DNA of 64,000 nt from NCBI RefSeq assembly GCF_963677195.1, contig NZ_OY781918.1:1352923-1416922 (forward strand), given 5' to 3'. Positions 1 to 9,501 of this stretch are shown one piece after another. The DNA comes from an uncultured Marinifilum sp. GTDB lineage: Bacteria > Bacteroidota > Bacteroidia > Bacteroidales > Marinifilaceae. How positions within the stretch are numbered: the first letter of the stretch is position 1; each line of letters starts with the position of its first letter. The position numbers and the translations under genes were made by a program. The notes below the pieces were generated by a model. That model saw only the letters and a list, made by a program, of their open reading frames with translations, searched no databases and was not told where the DNA came from.

Positions 1-57
1 TTTTCTCTGGAAAGTTACGATCCACATCCACATATTAAAGGTGCAATATCTATTTAA
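1..57 (+). CDS. thyA: Thymidylate synthase, C-terminal end (partial)
   Basis: Only the last 18 codons and the TAA stop lie in the window. The reading frame ends in a tail of the form SYDPHPHIKGAISI, which matches the conserved C-terminus of ThyA, where the DPHP..IKG segment closes over the active site. ThyA methylates dUMP to dTMP and turns methylenetetrahydrofolate into dihydrofolate. The next gene, folA, regenerates tetrahydrofolate from that product, so the adjacency is the classical thyA-folA pair. The call rests on a short tail plus context. Confidence 0.85.
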   Translation, partial: FSLESYDPHPHIKGAISI

Positions 58-89
58 ATTATCAATTGGTAATTATAAATTTTAAAATT

Positions 90-575
90 ATGAAACTATC
101 AATAATAGTGGCTGCATCCCGTAATAATGTTATTGGGAAGGATAACCAGCTTATTTGGCATTTACCGGCCGATTTAAAAAGATTTAAAGCTCTTACCACC
201 GGGCATACGATAATAATGGGGCGAAAAACATTCGATTCCATAGGTAAACCTCTGCCCAATCGTACCTCTGTTATTATTACCCGTCAGCCAGATTATAAGC
301 AGGAGGGATGTGTTGTTGTACATTCTTTCGAAGAAGCTCTCGATTTTGTTAAGGATCAGGATAAGGCTTTTGTAATAGGTGGAGGAGCCATTTATCAGGA
401 AGCAATAAGTAAAGCTGATGAATTGTATTTAACTTTGGTGCATCACGAATTCGATGGCGATACTTATTTCCCTAAAATTAAAGGAGAAGAATGGGAATCG
501 GTTGCCCGAAAAGATTGTTTACCAGATGAGAAAAATAAATATCCTTATTCGTTTATTGATTACAAAAGGAAATAG
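90..575 (+). CDS. folA: Dihydrofolate reductase
   Basis: FolA reduces dihydrofolate to tetrahydrofolate with NADPH in the cytoplasm. The 162-residue length is typical. Visible motifs are the N-terminal strand SIIVAASRNNVIG, the W23-H-L-P-A-D28 segment with the active-site acid D28, the MGRKTFDSIG NADPH-binding segment near residues 44-53, and the VIGGGAIY motif near residue 100. I chose ATG 90 because homologues begin directly at the first strand; an upstream in-frame TTG at 66 would add eight non-conserved residues. It follows thyA by 32 bases, so the two are probably co-transcribed, and the products work in one cycle. Confidence 0.97.
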   Translation: MKLSIIVAASRNNVIGKDNQLIWHLPADLKRFKALTTGHTIIMGRKTFDSIGKPLPNRTSVIITRQPDYKQEGCVVVHSFEEALDFVKDQDKAFVIGGGAIYQEAISKADELYLTLVHHEFDGDTYFPKIKGEEWESVARKDCLPDEKNKYPYSFIDYKRK

Positions 576-576
576 A

Positions 577-1428
577 ATGAATTTTAAACAGATAAAAAAT
601 AGTTTACTCCTGTTAATATGTTTGAGTTTGTGTAACTCCTGTTCTACTGGTGCCGATCCCGAAGATTTTATTGACGATATTTTTTCTGTGCCATTGGAAT
701 ACTGTTTGCAAATTCAGAATATTTCAAATGATATGGTAATGGATGTTAATGCCATTGTTTTTAATAATCTGGATACAAAAAAAGATACAATTGATGATGA
801 AATTGCTTCTTGTGTAACTCCTGTTATTCATCGCAATATCGCTACTTCCGAAATTGATTCTATTGTTATTGATTACGGAACCAGTTCGTGTACCTCTAAT
901 GGTGGAAGTTTTAAAGGTAAAATGACTGTGGAGCCTACCGATACAAGTCTTAAGAATTTTGAGGTTCGTTTAAGCGATTTTTACTCTCAGGGTTTTGATA
1001 TTAGAGGTGTTATGAATTTGCAAATTGCCGATGAAGCCGGAGAAGATTTTACATTGGTATTTTCTGATGTGGAATTTGATGTTAGCGATTCAGATGATGT
1101 GGTTTATACTTTTTCTGTACCTGAAATTAATAGTAATTATACATTTGTTAAGAGCGAAGAACTAGATATGGATTATGTGGATGATATTTTTTTGTTTACA
1201 ACAACTTTAAGTGGTATTGATCCCAATGGAGCCCAATTTTCACTAGAGAGTACTAGCGGTTTAACTTATGCATATTCTTGTAACAATATTATTGGAGGAG
1301 ATGCTACTTTTGTATTAACTGATTTCGGAGAAGGAGAAGTTAATTTTGGAGGAGGCGATACCGATAGTGATTGTGATGCAGATGTGTCAGTCCAATCTCA
1401 GGGGTCTACAATAAATTTTACCTTATAA
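577..1428 (+). CDS. Putative lipoprotein of a Bacteroidota hypothetical family
   Basis: This is a 283-residue predicted lipoprotein of unknown function. The N-terminus has a short basic region, a hydrophobic stretch (LLLLICLSL) and a cysteine at about residue 22 that fits a lipobox. The mature part is acidic and rich in beta-forming residues. It has the segments VIDYGTSSC and GSFKGK in the first half and a C-terminal VNFGGGDTDSDCD segment. The same arrangement of motifs occurs in the lipoprotein at 40921-41766, so the two appear to be distant paralogues. ATG 577 lies one base after the folA stop and directly precedes the signal sequence; a longer frame back to 454 would run through folA and is not credible. 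Confidence 0.8.
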   Translation: MNFKQIKNSLLLLICLSLCNSCSTGADPEDFIDDIFSVPLEYCLQIQNISNDMVMDVNAIVFNNLDTKKDTIDDEIASCVTPVIHRNIATSEIDSIVIDYGTSSCTSNGGSFKGKMTVEPTDTSLKNFEVRLSDFYSQGFDIRGVMNLQIADEAGEDFTLVFSDVEFDVSDSDDVVYTFSVPEINSNYTFVKSEELDMDYVDDIFLFTTTLSGIDPNGAQFSLESTSGLTYAYSCNNIIGGDATFVLTDFGEGEVNFGGGDTDSDCDADVSVQSQGSTINFTL

Positions 1429-1458
1429 AAAAAGCCGGATTTTTAATCCGGCTTTTTA
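1427..1458. terminator. Bidirectional rho-independent terminator
   Basis: A perfect hairpin, AAAGCCGGATT with its complement AATCCGGCTTT around a 3-base loop, is flanked by A-runs on the left and T-runs on the right. It sits in the 31-base gap between the convergent lipoprotein gene and clpX and can serve both. Confidence 0.9.
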
Positions 1459-1459
1459 A

Positions 1460-2674
1460 TTATGCGACTTTTAAGCGCTTAAGATTTACTTTTTCAAGTT
1501 TCTTGCTTGCGTATTTTTTATTAATGGAGATTTGTTTTTCTTCTCCCGAAGGGAGTTCAAACATTGCATCCATCATTATGGCTTCGCAAATAGAACGTAA
1601 ACCGCGTGCTCCTAATTTATATTCTACAGCCTTATCAACAATATATTCCAATGCGCTTTCCTTAAAGCTTAATTCAATATCATCAATCTTAAATAATTTG
1701 GTGTATTGCTTAACAATTGAGTTTTTAGGCTCGGTTAAGATATTTCTAAGTGCATTTCTGTTTAATGGCTCCAGGTAAGTTAACACAGGTAAACGACCAA
1801 TAATTTCAGGAATTAAACCAAATGATTTTAAATCCTGAGGTGCAATATATTGTAATAAATTACCCTGATCAATCTGTTCTTTTTCTTTGCTGGCATTAAA
1901 TCCTACAACCTGAGTGTTCATGCGTTGTGCAATTTTACGCTGAATTCCGTCGAAAGCACCTCCACAAACAAAAAGAATATTCTTAGTGTTAACAGGTATC
2001 ATTTTCTGATCGGGATGTTTTCTTCCGCCTTGAGGGGGTACATTAACAACAGCTCCTTCTAATAATTTTAGCAAACCCTGCTGAACACCTTCGCCCGAAA
2101 CATCTCGGGTAATTGATGGATTATCGCTTTTTCGAGCAATTTTATCTATCTCATCAATAAATACAATTCCTTTTTCGGCAGCCTCCACATCATAATCCGA
2201 TGCCTGAAGAAGTCTAGTTAAAATAGATTCTATATCTTCACCTACATAACCTGCTTCGGTTAAAACTGTGGCATCAACAATAGTGAAGGGAACGTGTAGC
2301 ATTTTAGCAATAGTTCGTGCCAACAGAGTTTTTCCTGTACCTGTTTCTCCTACAAGAATGATATTTGATTTTTCAATTTCAATATCTTCATCATCTTTTT
2401 CCTGAAGCAATCTTTTATAGTGATTGTACACCGCAACCGCAAGGTATTTTTTAGCTTCATCCTGACCAATAACATATTGATCTAGGAAAGCTTTAATTTC
2501 CATCGGTTTTAAAAGTTTAATCTCTTTTAAGTTGAGATCAGAATGATTTTTTAATTCTTCCTGAACAATAGAGTAGGCTTGATCGATACAGCTATCGCAG
2601 ATATGACCACTAATTCCAGCTATTAGAAGATTTGTATCCTTCTTTTCTCTCCCACAAAATGAGCATTTATCCAT
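1460..2674 (-). CDS. clpX: ATP-dependent Clp protease ATP-binding subunit ClpX
   Basis: ClpX is the hexameric AAA+ unfoldase that recognises substrates and feeds them to ClpP. The 404-residue protein starts with a C4 zinc-binding domain (C4, C7, C26, C29). Walker A is GETGTGKT at residues 109-116, the pore-1 loop is GYVGED at 141-146, the Walker B region is FIDEIDKI, and the RKHPDQ pore-2 segment lies further on. It is the distal gene of the tig, clpP, clpX run on this strand, 82 bases after clpP. A -7 promoter element lies in the gap (2700-2707), so it may also be transcribed on its own. Confidence 0.98.
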   Translation of the reverse strand: MDKCSFCGREKKDTNLLIAGISGHICDSCIDQAYSIVQEELKNHSDLNLKEIKLLKPMEIKAFLDQYVIGQDEAKKYLAVAVYNHYKRLLQEKDDEDIEIEKSNIILVGETGTGKTLLARTIAKMLHVPFTIVDATVLTEAGYVGEDIESILTRLLQASDYDVEAAEKGIVFIDEIDKIARKSDNPSITRDVSGEGVQQGLLKLLEGAVVNVPPQGGRKHPDQKMIPVNTKNILFVCGGAFDGIQRKIAQRMNTQVVGFNASKEKEQIDQGNLLQYIAPQDLKSFGLIPEIIGRLPVLTYLEPLNRNALRNILTEPKNSIVKQYTKLFKIDDIELSFKESALEYIVDKAVEYKLGARGLRSICEAIMMDAMFELPSGEEKQISINKKYASKKLEKVNLKRLKVA

Positions 2675-2699
2675 GAGTCTATTTTATTGTACTAAAATG

Positions 2700-2707
2700 C
2701 AAAGTTA
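2700..2707 (-). promoter_or_regulatory. -7 promoter element upstream of clpX
   Basis: On the minus strand the sequence reads TAACTTTGC, matching the Bacteroidota primary sigma -7 consensus TAnnTTTG. It lies about 26 bases before the clpX ATG. No clear -33 TTG was seen at the expected distance. Confidence 0.5.
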
Positions 2708-2756
2708 ATGATATTTATAACTAAGTCTGCATTAGGTTCGATTTTTAAATGATTAA

Positions 2757-3431
2757 CTATTTCTCACGAGTAAGAACTTCATCAATCATACCATATTCTT
2801 TTGCTTCTGTAGCAGTCATCCAGTAATCACGATCCGAGTTTTTCTCTATTTTTTCGTAAGTATTACCTGAGTGATCAGCAATAATAGTGTATAATTCTTT
2901 TTTTAGTTTCAGGATTTCACGAGCTGTAATTTCAATGTCCGAAGCTTGTCCTTGTGCTCCACCCATTGGCTGGTGTATCATAATTCTAGAATGCTTTAAG
3001 GCAGAACGTTTTCCTGCAGTTCCTGCAGTTAACAATACTGCACCCATAGAGGCAGCCATGCCGGTACAAATGGTTGCTACATCACATTTAATATATTGCA
3101 TGGTATCATAAATGCCTAGTCCTGCGTGTACAGATCCACCTGGAGTATTAAAGTAAATTTGAATATCTTTTGAAGGATCTGTTGATTCTAGGAATAATAG
3201 CTGAGCCATGATAATATTAGCAACGTGATCATCAATAGGTACTCCAAGAAAGATAATTCTATCCATCATCAATCGGGAAAATACATCCATAGATGCAACA
3301 TTAAGTTGTCTTTCCTCGATAATTGTCGGAGAAATATAGCTATTGCTGATTGATGTGTACTTATCTAATGAAAGGCTGCTTACGCCCATGTGTTGAGTGG
3401 CAAATTTTCTGAATTCGTCTTTTGGTACCAT
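2757..3431 (-). CDS. clpP: ATP-dependent Clp protease proteolytic subunit ClpP
   Basis: ClpP is the self-compartmentalised serine protease that degrades proteins delivered by ClpX. The catalytic serine is S128 in GMAASMG, the histidine is H153 in MIHQPMGG, and the aspartate is in the NSDRDYW segment near residue 202. At 224 residues it is a little longer than E. coli ClpP at the N-terminus, probably a processed propeptide. It lies between tig and clpX, as in many bacteria. A hairpin sits between tig and clpP, so read-through or a separate promoter would be needed to express it. Confidence 0.97.
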   Translation of the reverse strand: MVPKDEFRKFATQHMGVSSLSLDKYTSISNSYISPTIIEERQLNVASMDVFSRLMMDRIIFLGVPIDDHVANIIMAQLLFLESTDPSKDIQIYFNTPGGSVHAGLGIYDTMQYIKCDVATICTGMAASMGAVLLTAGTAGKRSALKHSRIMIHQPMGGAQGQASDIEITAREILKLKKELYTIIADHSGNTYEKIEKNSDRDYWMTATEAKEYGMIDEVLTREK

Positions 3432-3526
3432 AGGTATATGATTTTATATTTCGTAGACCTAAATTAGTTAAATTTTCTCCATTTGAAAAGAATGACTAAA
3501 CTAAATCTTATCTAATATTCAAAAAG

Positions 3527-3557
3527 AAAACCACGCCCTTTTTAAAGCGTGGTTTTT
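3527..3557 (-). terminator. Terminator-like hairpin downstream of tig
   Basis: AAAACCACGC pairs with GCGTGGTTTT across a 10-base loop. On the minus strand it follows the tig stop by about 25 bases and is flanked by T-rich sequence. It may be an attenuating terminator between tig and clpP. Confidence 0.75.
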
Positions 3558-3581
3558 ATAGTATATTAAAAGATTCTACCT

Positions 3582-4931
3582 TTATTCAAACATTTTATTA
3601 AATTCCTCAGTAGTTACTTCTTTTTCTTCTACTTTGACAGCTGTTTTTAGGTACTCAGCAACTTTATCGTCAATCTTACGTTCGTAGATTTTTCTTTGCT
3701 CATCCTGATTTTGCATCATTTGTTGAGCGTAGTTGTTTAAGTATTCCTCAGGAACATCCATCATTCCGTATTGTTGGAATTGCATTAAAGCTTGTTTTTT
3801 AGCAAATTCCATTACTTCTTCTTCGCTTACTTTAAGCTCGTTTTCTTCAGTTAATCTGTTTTTAATTAACTGCCATTTAAAGTCAACAACATAGTTCGAG
3901 AAATCGGCTTCAACTTGCTCTTCAGTCATTTCTTTGTTAGTTGCAACAATCCAACGTTTCAAGAATGCTTCAGGAAGCTCCATTTTAGATTTCTTAACTA
4001 ATTTTTCTTTAGCATCAATTAAGAATTTATAGTCGCTATCGTTAACCAATTGTTTTTCGATATCTTCTTTAATCTTATTTTTGAATTCCTCTAAAGAAGA
4101 AACAGTTCCTTCTCCAAATACTTTGTCGAATAATTCCTGATTTAATTCAGCATTAACAAATTTGTTAATTTCTGTAATTGTAAATTGGAAATCAGCCTCT
4201 AAAGTTTCAGCTTCTTCTTTCGAAATGTTTAGCATAGAAGCTAAATCTGTTTTGTTGCTGAATGCTTTAGCAGGATTGAAAACAACAACAGCATCTTTCT
4301 TAGCACCAATAAATTTCTTTTTAGAATCTTCATCAGACATATACTCAAGAGAAATTGCAACATCGTTGCTGGTAATTCCACCTTCAACAAGGTTTCCTTC
4401 AGCGTCAACTTGAGCATAATTACCTTTTAAAAGCTCTTTTTCTTCAACAGCTTCAACTGGTTCGTTTGAACCAAAACGACGAGCGTGCATTTCAACACCA
4501 TTCTCAATCATTTTTTCGTCTACTTTAATTTTGAAGAAATTAATCTTGTCTCTTTTGCTAAGGTTAAGAGTGTATTCTGGAGTTAAGGCAATATCGAAAG
4601 CAAATTCGAATTCAGTATCCTTTTCCCAGTTAATTTCTTTTTGATCAGTTTCGTTTGGAAGAGGCTCGCCCATGATTTTTAAATCATTTTCGCGAATGTA
4701 CTTCATTAGCTCCTGGCTAAGCATTTTGTTAATTTCATCAGCTAAAACAGGAGTACCATACATTTTCTTGATCACACCCATAGGTACTTTACCTTGGCGG
4801 AAACCATTGATATTTGCTTTTTTACGATAGTCTTTTAAAACATCGTTTACACGACTTTCATAGTCTTCTTTAACGATCTGTAATTTAATTACAGCGTTTA
4901 AATCATCAATGTTGGTTTTTGTGATGTTCAT
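3582..4931 (-). CDS. tig: Trigger factor, ribosome-associated peptidyl-prolyl isomerase chaperone
   Basis: Trigger factor binds the ribosomal exit tunnel and shields nascent chains. The 449-residue protein has the N-terminal ribosome-binding domain with the GFRQGKVP signature near residues 42-49. A central FKBP-like PPIase region and a long helical C-terminal arm rich in Glu, Lys and Gln follow. The PPIase part is divergent, as is usual in Bacteroidota. It is the first gene of the tig-clpP-clpX run, whose products act together in protein folding and turnover. Confidence 0.95.
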   Translation of the reverse strand: MNITKTNIDDLNAVIKLQIVKEDYESRVNDVLKDYRKKANINGFRQGKVPMGVIKKMYGTPVLADEINKMLSQELMKYIRENDLKIMGEPLPNETDQKEINWEKDTEFEFAFDIALTPEYTLNLSKRDKINFFKIKVDEKMIENGVEMHARRFGSNEPVEAVEEKELLKGNYAQVDAEGNLVEGGITSNDVAISLEYMSDEDSKKKFIGAKKDAVVVFNPAKAFSNKTDLASMLNISKEEAETLEADFQFTITEINKFVNAELNQELFDKVFGEGTVSSLEEFKNKIKEDIEKQLVNDSDYKFLIDAKEKLVKKSKMELPEAFLKRWIVATNKEMTEEQVEADFSNYVVDFKWQLIKNRLTEENELKVSEEEVMEFAKKQALMQFQQYGMMDVPEEYLNNYAQQMMQNQDEQRKIYERKIDDKVAEYLKTAVKVEEKEVTTEEFNKMFE

Positions 4932-4965
4932 TTTTTAGCTATTAAAAGATAAAATCTTACTAATT

Positions 4966-5019
4966 AAAAAAAAACCGCTCTATCATCGATATTTTTGTAT
5001 CGTGAGTATGGGCGGTTTA
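4966..5019 (-). terminator. Terminator downstream of tRNA-Leu
   Basis: On the minus strand AAACCGCCC closes a long imperfect hairpin containing an inner CGATA/TATCG stem, and GCGGTTT is followed by a run of nine T. It lies between the tRNA-Leu gene and tig and separates the two transcripts. Confidence 0.8.
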
Positions 5020-5038
5020 AGGTTATATTTTCCTGTAG

Positions 5039-5120
5039 TGCGGATGAAGGGACTCGAACCCCCACGCCTTACGGCACTAGATCCTAAGTCTAGCGCGGCT
5101 ACCAATTACGCCACATCCGC
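5039..5120 (-). tRNA. tRNA-Leu (anticodon UAG)
   Basis: Reading the minus strand gives a cloverleaf. The acceptor stem is GCGGATG paired with CATCCGC, with an A discriminator base. The D-arm region contains AATTGGTAG. The anticodon stem CTAGA/TCTAG encloses the loop CTTAGGA, with TAG at positions 34-36. A class II variable arm (TGCCGTAAGGCG) follows, then the T-arm GGGGGTTCGAGTCCC. The long variable arm and anticodon fit leucine, reading CUA and other CUN codons. CCA is not encoded. Confidence 0.95.
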
Positions 5121-5135
5121 GGGTTAATTGCGGTG

Positions 5136-5166
5136 CAAATATAGAGTGGTTTTTTATAATTTGCAA
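5136..5166 (-). promoter_or_regulatory. Promoter of tRNA-Leu
   Basis: The minus strand carries TATATTTG (complement of 5136-5143), matching TAnnTTTG, with a TTG 20 bases further upstream (complement of 5164-5166). Transcription would start roughly ten bases before the mature tRNA 5' end. Confidence 0.6.
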
Positions 5167-5260
5167 TAGCAATTAAAAAAAAATGATGTTTTTTTTTAGT
5201 AAATATATTTAGAGTTAAAACTTACAGAGATATCGGTTTTAAAGCAAAATTGTAAGTTGT

Positions 5261-5995
5261 TTATTTTGAGGGTTTTCTAAGTTCAAAATTCTTCCCTAGG
5301 TATACTCTTCTAACATCTTCGTCGGCTGCCAATTCTTCTGCAGTTCCCGATTTTAGAATATTTCCTTCAAATAAAAGATATGCTCTTTCGGTAATCGATA
5401 GGGTTTCCTGAACATTGTGGTCGGTAATTAAAATACCAATATTCTTATCTTTTAAGTGGCGAACAATGTCTTGGATATCTTCAACAGCAATAGGGTCTAC
5501 TCCGGCAAATGGCTCATCCAGCAAAATAAATTTTGGTTTAATGGAAAGTGCTCGTGCAATTTCGGTACGTCGGCGCTCTCCACCGGATAATTGTATTCCG
5601 TGACTTTTCCTGATTTTCTGAAGACTAAATTCATTTAGCATTTCTTCTAAGCGGTGTTTCTGATATTCTTTTGAAAAATCGGACATTTCTAAAACCGATT
5701 TAATATTATCCTCAACACTTAATTTACGAAAGACTGATGCTTCTTGAGCTAAATATCCAACTCCTAATTGGGCTCTTTTATATACTGGTTCGTTGGTAAT
5801 TTCTTTATCGTCGAGAAATATTCGTCCTCCGTTTGGCTGTATTAAACCTACAATCATGTAAAATGAAGTTGTTTTACCAGCGCCGTTGGGACCTAGTAAT
5901 CCAACAATTTCACCTTGTTTAACATTTACGGAAACTCCTTTTACAACCGTACGGCTTTTGTAACGTTTTATTAAATTTTCAGCTCTTAAAATCAT
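5261..5995 (-). CDS. lptB: LPS export ABC transporter ATP-binding protein LptB
   Basis: LptB is the cytoplasmic ATPase that powers LPS extraction from the inner membrane together with LptF/LptG. The 244-residue protein shows Walker A GPNGAGKT near residues 35-42, the ABC signature LSGGERRR, Walker [14 protein letters not shown] and the switch histidine in ITDHN. These segments are diagnostic for LptB within the ABC family. No lptA, lptC or lptFG lies beside it. An 8-base inverted repeat with a long loop (5219-5258) lies just downstream and is at best a weak terminator. Confidence 0.96.
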   Translation of the reverse strand: MILRAENLIKRYKSRTVVKGVSVNVKQGEIVGLLGPNGAGKTTSFYMIVGLIQPNGGRIFLDDKEITNEPVYKRAQLGVGYLAQEASVFRKLSVEDNIKSVLEMSDFSKEYQKHRLEEMLNEFSLQKIRKSHGIQLSGGERRRTEIARALSIKPKFILLDEPFAGVDPIAVEDIQDIVRHLKDKNIGILITDHNVQETLSITERAYLLFEGNILKSGTAEELAADEDVRRVYLGKNFELRKPSK

Positions 5996-6029
5996 CGTAA
6001 TCCTATTGGTTTTAACTGTTGGGATTGTG

Positions 6030-6037
6030 CAAATATA
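6030..6037 (-). promoter_or_regulatory. -7 promoter element upstream of lptB
   Basis: The minus strand reads TATATTTGC, matching TAnnTTTG, about 35 bases before the lptB ATG. No good -33 element was identified. Confidence 0.5.
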
Positions 6038-6049
6038 AAAAAGATATCC

Positions 6050-8566
6050 TTAGAATGTGACTTGTAACATTGCTCTGATTCCAAAATCCTGAAAATCCTG
6101 GTAGGGATTATCATCAAGATGATTTAATCGCCACATGGCATCAATTCTAATAAATTTAAAAATATTTTCGATTCCTGCACTTGCTTCAAAATATGGTTTA
6201 CTTACATCCGATAGTCCTTGTGGGAAAAACATTTCGGCTTCGGTTCCTGTTAAGGATCCGTTGTTTTTACTACTTAATTTTCCAATTAGGCCTTTGCCAG
6301 ATATTACTGTTCTCCATTTTAATTTTCGGAATAAAGGAATGCGATTAAGAATTAATCCATTAAAATGATGCTCTACAGCTAAACTAACGTACTGATCGCT
6401 TGCAAATTCGTAGTAGTTCATCATGTTAAATGCATAAGGGTCGAATGCATAAGTTTCATTTCCTTCGTGCAAATGCAATAAAGGATATGGTACTTTGCCG
6501 AATAGTTTTCCTGCGCGAATTAAATAATAAAGGTTTCCTATTGGTGGTAATTCAAGGGTATGTTCTGCACTTAAATCTATTTTGTAATATTCATAATCGG
6601 CTTTCAGAAAATCTTTTATTCCCATTGTAAGGTATAAGTTAACGATAGGAAAGGGCCCGCCAAGGTGAACTCTTTCGAATTCTCCCATAATTACTTTCTC
6701 ATTTTTAGTCCAGCGTGTTCTTAGTTCTATTTCGGACGATTTTATTCTTGATACATGCGTTGGTCCATTAATGCCAGGAGCATCGAAAGGAACAAATTCG
6801 GTTGGTTTTATATCGCGGTAACGAAATTTAATGGTGTTTGAAAAACCCTGAAACCATTCTTTCTCATAATGAGCTTCGAGTTGATTTAGCATGGTTAGCT
6901 TATTGTTCGGATTTCGTTTTAATAAGGATGCTAAAATATTACCTTCGGTAAATGCATTCGGACTTTTACCAAGTTGCTGAATGTCGTGTTTGTACTGTAC
7001 ACCAAAGGTTTCTCGGGGAAGTTTATTAATCATGTATAAAAAACCAAGTCCATATTTTATCTTTTGATCTTTTGTTCCATAGGCAAGGTGTCCGTTGTAC
7101 ATTACTTTTGTACTAAAGGCGTTTGATGTACGTCCTCCGAACATAAATCGGTTGCCTTCAATTTCGTTAAAGCTGTACATTTTATAATAAGGCCCATATT
7201 CGAACTTACCTTTTACGTAATATCCAGTAACAAATGTTGTTATTACATCAATAATATTTTTGTAAAGTGGAACATTCTGAATTGAATCTACCATTGAATA
7301 GATTCCTGCTTCGCGTTCCGATAATTTAAAAGGACGAGCATTATCCCAATATTCTTTTGGTTGTAAAAGTGCGTTGTCGTTTACAATTACGTTGTTATCG
7401 AGTTTAATGATTTCTTCTTTAAGTGGTACATTAACTTTTACATCTTTATAGGATATGGTTTTTCTTCCGAAGAATCCCATTTGTTTTGTAGAGTCTTTTT
7501 CGGAAATCATAAAATCAACAAATAGGTTTTGTTTTTTTAGAAACCAGGTTGTATCGTTTAATTTTTGATATTCGTTAGTACTAACCAAATCTTTTACCCA
7601 GTTTAGGTTGACATCTTTTGCAATACGCATTTGCATGTTTTGAATAGCAAAAGTTGTGTCGGCAACCCAAAAATTGCCTACAAAGGTTGGTTCTTGTTTT
7701 CTTTTTGGTTTAAAAGACATGTGGTAGCACCAGTTTCCGTCACGGTAAGTACTATCGGTAAGGTAGTATTTGTAATATCGAAGGCCTGCGTCGGCAATCG
7801 GACTTACAAATCCCATATCAAACAAATCGATAAAATTCTTGTAAATATTTACATTTTGATGCAGTTGTCCGGTAAATTGCGCTAGGCTGGCGTTGTCTTT
7901 TATACCAGACATTTGAGATGCTTTAATAATTTCTCGTTCTATTCTGGGTTTGGCCTGATAATGATAATCAGATAAGGATTCGGTTATGAAAATAGGAAGA
8001 TATGGCTTTCCTGTTACAACAGAAGTATCCATGTAGTCGAATACAAACTGAAATTGACGCATTATTTTCTTATCCTTAAAATCATCTTTAATATTGTTCA
8101 GGTCCATCTCCATTTTTGTATAGGTTTCGGCCTGATAGGATTTAAAACGCGCAGGATTATTTTTTTTCTTATTCGCGATTATTTTTCGCAGAAGAATATG
8201 TGCTGGATTTTCTCCTGGAACAACAATAATTTCCTGTAAATCTACTGTTTCGGCTACCAGTTCTACATTTAGAGTTCGAAATTTCCCTTTCTCTATTGCA
8301 AATGCTTGTTCTTTGTACCCCACAAAAGAAATGTGTAAAGAATCGCCTGGTGTTCTTGTTTCCAGAAAATACTTTCCATCAAAATCGGAAGTTGTTCCTA
8401 TTGTAGTTCCCTTATAGGCTATGTTTACAAAAGGAAGGGCTTGCTTTGTCTTGGAATCGATAATTTGGCCTCGAACTTTTGTTGATTGTGCCAAAACCGA
8501 AAAATTAATCAATGACAATAAAAATATGCTTAAAGGAATAATACTCCTTTTTAATATTCGTAACAT
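6050..8566 (-). CDS. DUF5686 family outer-membrane protein with carboxypeptidase-regulatory-like domain
   Basis: This 838-residue protein has a Sec signal (hydrophobic stretch ending SVLAQ). A carboxypeptidase-D-regulatory-like beta-sandwich follows at about residues 25-110 (KVRGQIIDSKTKQALPFVNI... SDFDGKYFL), then a long region ending in aromatic beta-strands. This is the architecture of the Bacteroidota DUF5686 family, whose members resemble outer-membrane barrels and carry the same N-terminal domain as SusC-like proteins. The last residues (RAMLQVTF) look like a barrel-terminal strand. No plug domain or TonB box is evident, so I do not call it a TonB-dependent receptor. Substrate and function are unknown. 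I took ATG 8566 because the signal peptide starts there; an ATG seven codons upstream is possible. Confidence 0.82.
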   Translation of the reverse strand: MLRILKRSIIPLSIFLLSLINFSVLAQSTKVRGQIIDSKTKQALPFVNIAYKGTTIGTTSDFDGKYFLETRTPGDSLHISFVGYKEQAFAIEKGKFRTLNVELVAETVDLQEIIVVPGENPAHILLRKIIANKKKNNPARFKSYQAETYTKMEMDLNNIKDDFKDKKIMRQFQFVFDYMDTSVVTGKPYLPIFITESLSDYHYQAKPRIEREIIKASQMSGIKDNASLAQFTGQLHQNVNIYKNFIDLFDMGFVSPIADAGLRYYKYYLTDSTYRDGNWCYHMSFKPKRKQEPTFVGNFWVADTTFAIQNMQMRIAKDVNLNWVKDLVSTNEYQKLNDTTWFLKKQNLFVDFMISEKDSTKQMGFFGRKTISYKDVKVNVPLKEEIIKLDNNVIVNDNALLQPKEYWDNARPFKLSEREAGIYSMVDSIQNVPLYKNIIDVITTFVTGYYVKGKFEYGPYYKMYSFNEIEGNRFMFGGRTSNAFSTKVMYNGHLAYGTKDQKIKYGLGFLYMINKLPRETFGVQYKHDIQQLGKSPNAFTEGNILASLLKRNPNNKLTMLNQLEAHYEKEWFQGFSNTIKFRYRDIKPTEFVPFDAPGINGPTHVSRIKSSEIELRTRWTKNEKVIMGEFERVHLGGPFPIVNLYLTMGIKDFLKADYEYYKIDLSAEHTLELPPIGNLYYLIRAGKLFGKVPYPLLHLHEGNETYAFDPYAFNMMNYYEFASDQYVSLAVEHHFNGLILNRIPLFRKLKWRTVISGKGLIGKLSSKNNGSLTGTEAEMFFPQGLSDVSKPYFEASAGIENIFKFIRIDAMWRLNHLDDNPYQDFQDFGIRAMLQVTF

Positions 8567-8641
8567 AATTATAATATAGCTATTCAAATAATAATTATTT
8601 GAACGATTTTAGATGAATACTTAAACAAAAACTACATAGAA

Positions 8642-9478
8642 TTATTCTGTAGGTTTATTATCACTTTTTTCTTGTTTGTTTAAAACACGTTTCGAAATTC
8701 TAATGCCAATTTCGTAGAGTAGCATTAGAGGTAAACATACCAGTATCTGACTAAATATATCTGGTGGTGTTATGATAGCAGACAAAATCAGGATTAGTAC
8801 AACAGAATGCTTTCTGTATTTTCTTAAAAAATCGGGAGTTACTAATCCTATTTTACTTAAAAAGAAAATTAATACGGGTAGCTCGAAAATTACACCACTA
8901 GCCAATACTATTGAAGTAATTGATGAAATGTATGATTTCAAATTTATTTGATTCATTACCTGTTCGCTTACACTGTAGGATCCAAGAAAATGAACTGAAA
9001 GCGGTGTAATAATATAGTAACCAAAAAGAACACCCATAGCAAACAGAAAGCTTGTATAAAATATTGAGCCTCGTGCATGTTTTTGTTCGTTAGAGTAAAG
9101 TGCGGGTTTAATAAAGCACCAGAACTCATAGAATATATATGGAAAACTAGCAATAATTCCAGAAACCAAAGATACACTTATGTGTGTAGCAAATTGGCCT
9201 GCCATGCTAATGTTAATTATCTGAAATGGCTTCGAATTTATTTTTAGAGCTTCTACTCCAGTAAAATCAGAAAGAATGGAGAGCATTCTATTGGAGAAAA
9301 AATCCGGATTTTTAGGAGCAAGAATTAAGGTGTTAAAAATAAAGTCATGAAATATAAATGCTGCAATTGCGCATAACATAACTGCAATTACAGCACGCAT
9401 AATGTGCCATCTGAGTACTTCCAGGTGTTCAAGAAAACTCATTTGGTTTTCAGAGCTATGATCTTTTGTTTCTGGCAT
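8642..9478 (-). CDS. tatC: Sec-independent protein translocase subunit TatC
   Basis: TatC is the multi-spanning membrane core of the twin-arginine translocase and binds the RR signal peptide. The 278-residue protein begins with the conserved SFLEHLEVLRWHIMR cytoplasmic segment, near residues 14-28. Several hydrophobic spans follow, with PFIYYEFW-like (FPYIFYEFW) and RKYRKHSVVLILILSAIITPPD segments that are signatures of the family. The tail is charged. It lies 23 bases after kdsD on the same strand. No tatA/B is nearby, which is common in this phylum. Confidence 0.96.
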   Translation of the reverse strand: MPETKDHSSENQMSFLEHLEVLRWHIMRAVIAVMLCAIAAFIFHDFIFNTLILAPKNPDFFSNRMLSILSDFTGVEALKINSKPFQIINISMAGQFATHISVSLVSGIIASFPYIFYEFWCFIKPALYSNEQKHARGSIFYTSFLFAMGVLFGYYIITPLSVHFLGSYSVSEQVMNQINLKSYISSITSIVLASGVIFELPVLIFFLSKIGLVTPDFLRKYRKHSVVLILILSAIITPPDIFSQILVCLPLMLLYEIGIRISKRVLNKQEKSDNKPTE

Positions 9479-9501
9479 GCTTAGGGTTTTGTTGTTATGA
9501 A

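Noticed and set aside
454..576. N-terminal extension of the first lipoprotein back through folA
   Set aside because: It overlaps a strongly conserved gene in another frame, and the signal peptide with lipobox starts at 577.
5219..5258. AACTTACA/TGTAAGTT inverted repeat downstream of lptB as a terminator
   Set aside because: The stem is only eight AT-rich base pairs with a 24-base loop and a poor T-run on the relevant strand.
6050..8566. TonB-dependent SusC-like receptor
   Set aside because: The N-terminal regulatory-like domain is shared, but no plug domain or TonB box follows and the rest fits DUF5686.
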